NCBI GenBank assembly: GCA_030248215.1
Contig: JASANG010003405.1
Span: 172,400 to 236,399 of the forward strand
Origin: Enoplolaimus lenunculus
Taxonomy: Eukaryota; Nematoda; Enoplea; Enoplida; Thoracostomopsidae
Direction: 5' to 3'
Length of the DNA stretch: 64,000 bases
The notes under the pieces are model-generated. The model worked only from the letters and a program-made list of their open reading frames with translations, was not told the origin of the DNA and did no database searches. This document shows positions 56,816 through 64,000 of this stretch, piece after piece (position 1 is the first letter of the stretch; the number at the start of each line of letters is the position of its first letter). Made by a program: the position numbers and the translations under genes.

Positions 56816-57132
56816 CTGTATGAACTGTGTTCAAAGTTTTGCGCAAGGATTAGGACCACACCCGGAATACGCCATTTTCATCTCCGAATATCAACATGAT
56901 AAAAAGAAACATCCTTAAAAATTTACATTAGGTTATACCTTTTCGTAATGACATATTGATAACCAAATGGTGTGCGCGTCAGTACAAGAAAGCTATGCGT
57001 GATGTTATGCTGATCGGCAAGTTTATATCTATTCATTTGCAATATCGTGTATAGCCAACGACAAAATTTAGAATAGTACATGAAGTTTAGGTTTTGTCCA
57101 GTGTGTAACCGTATATAAATCAATTGTATATA
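56816..57132. other. Probable ELP4 promoter region
   Basis: AT-rich with no recognised repeat. GTATATAA at about 57111-57118 and TTGTATATAATG overlapping the start are too near the ATG for an ordinary TATA box. Confidence 0.35.
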
Positions 57133-59588
57133 ATGAACATGCGGCCCTCGCTGCGTATACCTGGTACTAAGACATCTTTAAAGACTGGTCAGCTTATTCT
57201 GTCGTGTGGCAATGCTGGTATCGATTCCATTCTCGGAGGAGGCCTTCCACTAGGTTCAATATTGCTGCTTGAAGAGGATGTGTTGGGCGATCATATTTAT
57301 GGATTTATTAAGTAGGTATATCACCAGCGATCAGTTTGTTATTTTTGTTGTCAAATAGTATATATTCCAGGGCTCAAAAAGGCTCAACCGCCTGTCAATA
57401 AAATAGTCTGCGCCCATGCCTGTTTTGTGCAATATTTTGGATGTGACTACGCGTTTTATTCCCAATTATAAAAATCATGACAGCGTATACGACTTGAATT
57501 CACACAATAAGTAGGATATTTTAAACTTGGTCGACCTCAAGTAATACATACGATTATTTAATTTAGGTATTTTCTTGCAGACGGTGTATTTCACAAGCAC
57601 GTCTGTGCCATAGCGTCAGACGGTCGTCTTGCAGTGAAAGACGTATTAGAACGTTTGCCACCCCCATCTTCACTGAACGATGAAGTAAGTTGCGAGGTGT
57701 GAAATTAAAGAACAATTTGTATTTGGTTTAAGATTATTTTTGACGGAGCCAAAATTAAAGTATACAGCTACAGCTACGCAACTAAATTCAAAAAATGTTA
57801 TATATCTAACGCACTAATGTTTGCAACTCTTTACCGCGGTTTTACAGTATTGTAGGATTTATATATTTCGTAAAATCCCAATAAGGTAAGAGGTTAAGCA
57901 CATGTTAACACAGTGAGGCTTGTTTAACTAAATGATTTCTTTCTCTGACAAGTTTATAACGTTGGCTTTCAAAGTTTGTAATACTGTACGCGCAGTCGTA
58001 CTATTTGCGTTCAGATCATAGTTTGTGCAGAAAAGTTGCAGTCTTGCCAACGTTTATATACATAACTTTAAACGTGAGATTTTTTATCAATAGTATTCGG
58101 CAATCAAATACTAATTGTGTGTTAATTTAGTTTCGGTTTAATTCTGGTATGTTTCAGCTTTGCGTTATCCGCGAGCGTAACAGCAAAATTATGTGTTAAT
58201 TTAGTTTCGGTTTAATAAATTGTTATGTTTCAACTTGTGCTTTTAGGTGCCCAATACAAGTGGTTTTAATGGTGACGAGTCTTCCACTCGGATGGAAATA
58301 GCATGGAGATATCACAACAAAGCACCTATAGACCCAAGCGTCGAATCAGGCCGATTAGGTGCAAGTCTTTCTGCTCCATCTTATGATTTGAGTAAAACTT
58401 TGTCGCCTGAAATTCTGCAGTCTGTTGTGTGTCATACTTTCGATCCAATGCAATGTGGCATAAGGTACGAAATGAGTTCAAGGAATTGCCAAATTTCGAA
58501 TATTAAACTATGAACATAGTAGCTCAACTAAACATCGGACAGGGCTGAGCAGCGTAATTTCTTATTTTTTACTAAATTTTCTCGTGCTCGATATGAGATA
58601 CTTTGGTCACTTATCAGCGGCTTTTGGAAATTTAAGTTTGTTAACCAATCTAGCATTATTTCTGTATCTTATATCCCAATTTGCAAATAGAAATTATAGT
58701 AATTGACCTTTTTAGGTTCTCGTATATTTTAAAATTGAAATAGTGGGCGGAATAATTGGATTGCGTACAGAAGTTACTTACCTGGCGCTAAATCAACTGA
58801 CTTTTTTTTATTTGTTGCAGTATCGGAACCAGTGATTTGTACAGTCGACTTGTGATGTGGCTTAAAGATATTCTATTGAACTCGTGTTTTTTGCCCAATA
58901 ATAAAGGTTATTCTTTGATATGTTTGTTCAAGATTTTTTTAACGGAGTGCGCTAGGTGGGGGCACACAAACGTTATAAACATGCTAAGTGTACATAATAA
59001 ATTTAGAACGTATTTGGGCGTAGTAGCTGAAAAAACCATCGGAATGCTAATGTTAGTATATATATATTTATTCCAGCTGCGGCGAACTCGGCAAATGTTC
59101 TGCGATGCTGTATACGTGGATTTGGTTCTCCGATGTGGCTTGAACCTATGCCTGAATCAGCTGTCACTAAACGGGTCAGGCAAACGCTGACGTGTCTTAA
59201 ATCACTTGTTCGGTCGCATAATGCCGTCTTAATGGTGACTGTGTCCAAAGAACTTTGTCATTCTCACATGATAGGCGGGATTAGAAGTATTTGTGATTAC
59301 AGCTTTGAATTAGAATCATTTGCAGGGTCAAACAAAAAGCAAAGTTCGTTGTATTCTGATTATGACGGGTTGCTAAAGGTTGGAAGATTGGGCACTGAAA
59401 ATAGAATTGCTCCGTTTATTCCTGATAGTTTCGAATTTGGATACGCATTGAAACGGAAAAAAATTGCAATTGACCGACTGCATTTGCCACCTGACTTGTC
59501 TGAAACGGCAAGTAGGACTAGTCAGGCCACTGCTGGCAGTGGGATGTCGTGTGCGAGTAATTTGACTAATGCTGATTTGGATTTTTGA
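57133..59588 (+). CDS. ELP4: Elongator complex protein 4
   Basis: Five exons join in phase: 57133-57311, 57567-57684, 58247-58464, 58821-58906 and 59077-59588, 1113 nt or 370 aa. The start MNMRPSLRIPGTKTS and SCGNAGIDSILGGGLPLGSI, then LLEED, match the ELP4 (PAXNEB) N-terminus. YFLADGVFHKHV, MEIAWRYHNK, YDLSKTLSPEIL, VLRCCIRGFGSPMW, SFAGSNKKQSSLYSDYDGLL and IDRLHLPPDLSETASR follow in family order, and the protein ends at LDF as in animals. ELP4 is a RecA-fold subunit of the Elp456 hexameric ring of Elongator, which supports wobble-uridine modification of tRNA. All sites are GT-AG; the exon 4 donor (AAAG|GTTATT) is weak. Length is a little below the human protein (about 424 aa), mainly in linkers. 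Confidence 0.96.
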
Positions 59589-60134
59589 TAACAAATGTTG
59601 GACTATGTTAATTTAAGACCCTGATTACTGGTCGCTGGGAGACAGGGAGAGAAGAGACTTAAGCAGTGGGCTAGGAAGCTTGAGCGTATGCTTGTGTTTA
59701 GTGTTACGCTTAGGTTTACGTTTAGGCTTATTGGCCAAACCCTTATAGTTATCATGGGTCGAAACGGTGTTGCGTGTTGGTGAGCATGTTACCAGTTTTG
59801 AACACGGAATAACGCTCATGGTTGGTGTGTTTGGAGGTATGAATATTTGACTATTTGTAGCTCAGCTTGGCTGCATGTTTTACGTGTTTAGATTTTGGTC
59901 ATTGTTGGATGGTGTAACAAGTGACTTTTCTGGTGGATGTGTGAATTAATATGTGCAAGGCTTTAAATATACGTGGTTAAAATGGGATTTGTAGAGATTG
60001 TTTTATGGCACCGTTCACTGTCGTACAATATTGAAACGAAACTTTAGTACTTGAAGATCAATCATGGAAATTTATTCAATCAAGCAGTGGCACCTGTTCA
60101 AAAAACATTAAGAATTAGGTTTGTTATTTCGTGC
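59589..60134. other. Intergenic between ELP4 and the IR gene
   Basis: ELP4 3' flank and IR 3' flank converge here. A short TTAGGCTTA-type MITE remnant lies at about 59680-59740 (GTTACGCTTAGGTTTACG). No other feature. Confidence 0.45.
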
Positions 60135-61496
60135 TTAATTCGCATGAAATACGAAATGAAAACTTTCGATGTACTCGCAAGTATATTTTCCAATTGCTAC
60201 GAAAACTTCTGCAGCCACTATGACCACTCCGCAACAGCAAAGCTTAAAATAAATTTCAACAACATTTCGAATGCCATGCATGCTAATTGCAGATTTCGAT
60301 TGCCTGGCAGTGCTAGCTGAAAACCGTGTTTGATAGAAAAAGTTTGCAAAATACTTTTCGTGGTACAACTGAACTTGACCCGTTTCGACGATCGCATACA
60401 GTGCTGTCGCTAGTCGCTTTCTGAATCCGAGACTTAAAACTGGCGAAATGTAGAATCCAGTGTAAAACGGCACCGAATCTTGAATAAAAAAGTCAACTAA
60501 AATGTTCGGATTTGAATGTGTGAATTGAGGTAAATTAATCGCAAGAGTGTTTTCGCGATTTTTGATGTAATCGATGGCTGTAGGAATATCGTATTCGGTA
60601 ACAATTTGGGTTTGTGGTTCAGTTGCTGCTGGCGATAGCAATGACAGTGCGTACTGCGTGCCATAATGATACGGATTTGTAACCAGTAGTTGAAAGTAAG
60701 GTTGAGTTTGAAGTATCTTTTGAATTTGCGCTATTTGAGTAAATTTGCTAAATTGATGCTGGCTGTTCTCAGGCGAATAGTTTGCAATTAATATTATTTT
60801 ATATTGTGCTTGTAACGCAAAGGCAATATAAATAAACGCTGCGATAAGGGGCGTTCGATGTTGGAACAGTAATTTTCGCTGCATGAAATGCAGTTCGAAC
60901 CAAATTTTAGAAAATTCAGGTTTTCGTAATAATCTTATTGTCGTGGAATTTTGGTTTATACGATACTTGCCGATTAGATACACGTAGATAAGAAATGTAC
61001 ATACTATGGATGATACCAAACAAGCTATCCATGTTGACAACTGAAATGGTTGCAAGAGCTGCAAGTAGTACCGCGGGTATGGAGCGTGAACTGTGGCGCT
61101 AAGCCTTGCGTGCGACAGGATTGGAAACAAAAAAGGGCATTCGTCAGTTCGATTTATTGTCAAAACATAGTACATCGTAGAAATATATATTTGGCCTGAC
61201 TTTAGCTGTAAGCAAATCTGGTAAAACGTATCGTTTTGCAAAAAAATAGGTTTCGCACTTTGTAGTCGAGTCATTTGCATCAAATCGAGTAAAATTTCGG
61301 CATTAAATCCGTAATGCTGTGATATGCCACGTGACAGAGAAGTATTCTGTAGCGCTTTGATCCCTTCGAGAGTAAAGTAAGGCTTTAACAGAGCAGCTTG
61401 CACCAGTAGCGTAAAATTAATACCAGGCGAGAGTTTGGAAGTAGATAAGGCGCCGTCTGGTGTCATAATTCGGTTTCCGGTTGTACTAATTTGCAT
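60135..61496 (-). CDS. Divergent ionotropic receptor (IR-type glutamate-receptor channel)
   Basis: A 453-aa single-exon frame with the layout of a divergent IR. A ligand-binding S1 part is followed by a membrane helix at about 155-178 (STWIACLVSSIVCTFLIYVY). A helix at about 214-240 (TPLIAAFIYIAFALQAQYKI) ends in IANYS, the place of the SYTANL gate motif of glutamate receptors. The S2 part contains ALYAIVETGQVQLYHEKYF (about 365-383), and a last helix at about 413-437 is followed by a short tail. IRs are protostome chemosensory or thermosensory cation channels that usually pair with a co-receptor. No signal peptide is visible after the first Met, and a TAA lies eight codons upstream, so a 5' exon with the signal peptide is probably missing from this model. 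Confidence 0.8.
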   Translation of the reverse strand: MQISTTGNRIMTPDGALSTSKLSPGINFTLLVQAALLKPYFTLEGIKALQNTSLSRGISQHYGFNAEILLDLMQMTRLQSAKPIFLQNDTFYQICLQLKSGQIYISTMYYVLTINRTDECPFLFPILSHARLSATVHAPYPRYYLQLLQPFQLSTWIACLVSSIVCTFLIYVYLIGKYRINQNSTTIRLLRKPEFSKIWFELHFMQRKLLFQHRTPLIAAFIYIAFALQAQYKIILIANYSPENSQHQFSKFTQIAQIQKILQTQPYFQLLVTNPYHYGTQYALSLLSPAATEPQTQIVTEYDIPTAIDYIKNRENTLAINLPQFTHSNPNILVDFFIQDSVPFYTGFYISPVLSLGFRKRLATALYAIVETGQVQLYHEKYFANFFYQTRFSASTARQSKSAISMHGIRNVVEIYFKLCCCGVVIVAAEVFVAIGKYTCEYIESFHFVFHAN

Positions 61497-61698
61497 ATAT
61501 TTTAGAATATCAACATGTTAGATTCTCTGCTTGTCCCCTGTTACTTTCAGGGCCGGCGTTGCGTTTTGTCGCGCGCACTGTAATAGATTTAGGGTTTAGC
61601 AATACGTTTCGCTAAATAGGCCTAGGTTTAGACTTATTGTTATGGCGCATGACGCATATAGCAATATAATATGCTTAGTAAGTATAAGTATTGCTTAC
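61497..61698. other. Spacer with MITE remnants
   Basis: CTGTTACTTTCAGGGCCGGC and GATTTAGGGTTTAGCAATAC look like an eroded family B tip and core. No gene. Confidence 0.4.
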
Positions 61699-62043
61699 CA
61701 GGGGGCAGCCGGGGATGAAAAATACCGGAGCCAAAGGTCAACAAAACTTACCGGAGGTGAGGCGAAATTAGGTAGTTAAAATGATGTTTAATTTATTAAT
61801 TTTCGTAGGTATCTGTAATGTGTTGTTAATGCTTAGTTTGGTGTTAATACTCTTATTTTTCAAGGAATATCGGCAACTTTCCTCAAAATTGTGCTAACAG
61901 TTAAAACGAAACGCACCAAAGTCATAAATTTTGCAAAACTGCAAAATTTCACTGCCGAAATTGCCGGGTTCTCCGGCAAATATTTTGCCTGAGCCGTGGG
62001 TCGATTTTCTACCGCAGCCGTTTGCAATCCCGGGTGTACCCTG
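61699..62043 (+). mobile_element. hAT-like element (49465 family), copy 3
   Basis: Starts CAGGGGGCAGCCGG and ends CCGGGTGTACCCTG, with GATGAAAAATACCGGAGCC and GAAATTGCCGGGTTCTCCGG inside. The flanks do not show a clear duplication. Confidence 0.7.
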
Positions 62044-62096
62044 CTGTTCGCTGTTCACACTTCTGAACGTAACATTGACCTTTGGTTATATACTGT

Positions 62097-62434
62097 AGTG
62101 ACTCGAATAAGAGGGGGACTGATATTTATTTGGCCTCTCCAGAGGGTACCCCCTTGTTATTGGGTTAGGGGACTTTTATTTATTTTTAATCAACGCTCCG
62201 CCACCCTTTGGTACTGATATATATCCAATACTGCAATTATCCGTTGAATTAAATGTTTATTTGTCCTGTGTCAAAAGCTCGAGCGACAATACAAGGTTAT
62301 ACTTAGGAATGTACTTTCAAAATTTAAATACGCTTTAAAAGTTTCGAATTCAAGTTATTTGGTCCTGGAGTCATTTATGCGCTACAATTAGGGTTATTTG
62401 ACATTTATGGACTCTAATTAGGGATACGGACTCC
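62097..62434 (-). mobile_element. Family F transposon, copy 3
   Basis: Starts AGTGACTCGAATAAGAGGGG; inner CTCCGCCACCCTTTGGTACT and GGTCCTGGAGTCATTTATGC match copy 1 in inverse orientation. Cut off after GGATACGGACTCC, so about 100 bp are missing. Confidence 0.75.
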
Positions 62435-62441
62435 ACTTTAT

Positions 62442-62612
62442 ATAGAACAAAGATGGCCGGTTCGTTTTCTTTGCTGGGCTGCAACAAACTTAGTTTAAGC
62501 TTTTGACTAACATTTTTGCTTAGGAATATGAATATAGGCATATCCTTACGCTTAGGTTTAGGCTTGCGAATATGCTTATACTACTGTTCCGACCGTGTTC
62601 TATACAGGGGCC
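62442..62612 (+). mobile_element. MITE family C (variant of A)
   Basis: Left TATAGAACAAAGATGGCCGG, core CTTACGCTTAGGTTTAGGC, right CCGACCGTGTTCTATACAGG then GGCC. Similar TATAGAACA tips occur near 11890-11930, 12463-12520 and 51600. Confidence 0.65.
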
Positions 62613-62819
62613 TATATACGCTTAATATTATTAGTGACTATCAAATTCATGAATTTTAAATAGTGTGTGGAATTGACGAGCGAAACTTTACATATCGGAG
62701 TTGCACCGGAGGTCTGCCTCCGTCTCTTGCAGAAAATGGACCTCCGGCTGCGATATTTTTTTGCCAGTGATTCTGGTAAATTCAATTATGGAATTTTTTT
62801 AAGCTTTAAACGATGTGCT
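62613..62819. other. Spacer
   Basis: AT-rich with a TGCACCGGAGGTCTGCCTCC motif of the CCGG element type near 62702. No gene. Confidence 0.4.
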
Positions 62820-63445
62820 CATGTTACGCTGAGGGCCGTCCCGCTAGTGGGACAGTAGGACAGTAGGACAGCAGGACAGTGGAAGGTAGGACAGCGGGAC
62901 AAGGGGACAGTGGGACAGCCGGAACAATAAGACAGCGGAACAGCAGGACAGTGGAACAGCAGGACAGTGGGACAGCGGGATAGGGGGACAGCGGAACAGT
63001 AGGACAGTGGCACAAGGGGACAGCAGGACATGGGGATAGTGGGACAGTAGGACAGTGGGGCAGCAGGACAGTATGACAGCGTGACAGTAGGACAGCGGGA
63101 CAGGGGACAAAGGGACAGTGGGACAACAGGACAGTGGGACAGCGGGAGAGTGGGACAGCGGGACAAGGGGACAGTGAGACAACGGGACAGTGGGACAGCG
63201 GGACAGCGGGAACAATGGGGCAGTGAGACAACGGGACAGTGGGACAACGGGACAGTGGGGCAATGGGAGAGTGGGACAACGGGACAGCCGGACAGCTGAG
63301 ACCACTGGGACAGCGGGGACAGCCGAACAATAAGGAAGTGGAACAGCAGGGCAATGGGACAGCCTTGACAGCAGACAGCAGGACAGCCCGGACGAATGGG
63401 ACTGCGGGACAGCTGTGAAGGCCCATGTTACTATTAGGGCCAACC
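62820..63445 (+). mobile_element. MITE family D expanded by an 8-bp minisatellite
   Basis: The left end CATGTTACGCTGAGGGCC followed by GTCCCGC resembles the family D tip. It runs straight into the octamer array at 62833-63415. At the right, GGCCCATGTTACTATTAGGG then CC (63421-63442) is another D/B-type tip but in direct rather than inverse orientation, so the right end may belong to a neighbouring copy. Confidence 0.55.
62833..63415 (+). repeat. 8-bp minisatellite GGGACAG(T/C), about 70 copies
   Basis: Imperfect octamers such as GGGACAGT, GGGACAGC, GGGACAAC and GGGGCAGT. Because 8 is not a multiple of 3, all three minus-strand frames stay open and read the same octapeptide (CPTVPLSR-like). 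The long frames of 142, 199 and 215 aa here are therefore artefacts. Confidence 0.92.
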
Positions 63446-64000
63446 GGGAGACAATGTTTCCACTTACACATTCCCTCTGCCTAAACCAAGCTTAACCTTG
63501 TGTTATGATTCCAACCAAGCAGCACTTATTTTTATTAAAGAATTAAAAAAAATTTTCAATTAACATTCGACAACAAGAATTTCATATAGCGCCCGCAAGT
63601 TATTAAAAAATAGCCACATCACGATTAATTCCCCAAAATTCACTACAAATTTTGTTCAAATTTCCTGGTTTGTTCTTTAAAATAATTAGTACAGTTGTAG
63701 TAGTAAAGTGCCCATACAGGCCTACAATAATTATCAGTAGTTACACTTAGCAAGATATAAGATGCTAAGAGTAGTTAAAGTAAACTGCGGGCCGTTGCCG
63801 ACCTAAGTCTTAGTCAACCATAAACAATAAAAACAATAAAAGTTAAAATTCATTCAACTAAACGAAGTCAGTTCTTCGACACAAAAACTGTTGTTTTTCA
63901 CCAGACGAGCACCTTTTTATAGGCTCTTTTGTCCTTGATTCTGGTTGAATAATGGGCTGATTATCGTAGCCTAAAATTTTAAATAATACGAATTTGTGCT
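63446..64000. other. AT-rich terminal stretch, nothing recognised
   Basis: No open frame of note and no repeat matching the families above. Confidence 0.45.

Noticed and set aside
62819-63471. Long minus-strand frames of 142, 199 and 215 aa rich in Cys, Pro and Val
   Set aside because: They are translations of an 8-bp repeat, open in all three frames with the same octapeptide.

Overview
The window is eukaryotic, low in gene density and dominated by repeats. Genes have GT-AG introns, which can be joined in phase by eye. One gene belongs to the ionotropic-receptor (IR) branch of the glutamate-receptor channels, a branch known from protostomes, so the source is most likely a protostome invertebrate, perhaps arthropod-like or another ecdysozoan. 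I cannot name the species.

Four host protein genes are well supported. (1) A five-exon minus-strand gene (42564-38661) joins a PDZ domain to a BTB/POZ domain with a long disordered tail. (2) A three-exon minus-strand gene (53683-52899) encodes mitochondrial ATP synthase subunit g, complete at 103 aa. (3) A five-exon plus-strand gene (57133-59588) encodes Elongator subunit 4 (ELP4), complete at 370 aa. (4) A single-exon minus-strand frame (61496-60135) encodes a divergent IR-type channel. A few other open stretches look exon-like but are unassigned. The genes do not form a pathway; they are housekeeping or receptor genes scattered among repeats.

Region by region: 1-8990 is most of a giant foldback element, with about 3.2-kb inverted arms, a 1.1-kb loop and a 47-bp satellite at the outer ends. 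9-13.3 kb is AT-rich with small elements. 13278-20602 is a second giant inverted-repeat element; its arms carry two kinds of minisatellite, a relic NADAR-like coding piece and an unidentified relic coding piece. 20.6-38.3 kb is dense in nested non-autonomous DNA transposons, including hAT-like MITEs with 8-bp target duplications and telomere-like TTAGGC cores, and Tc1/mariner-like MITEs with TA duplications. 38.3-42.6 kb is the PDZ-BTB gene. 42.9-47.4 kb is a tandem array of tRNA-derived units in both orientations. 47.4-52.8 kb is more hAT-like debris. 52.9-61.5 kb holds ATP synthase g, a truncated LINE, ELP4 and the IR gene. 61.5-64 kb ends with further MITEs, one of which has blown up into a GGGACAG(T/C) minisatellite.

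The most unusual content is the pair of giant foldback elements with satellite-bearing arms, the tRNA-like tandem array, the telomere-like MITE family and the inferred PDZ-BTB fusion. All coordinates were read by eye. Exon borders were set by splice consensus and phase; repeat borders are good to a few bases at best.
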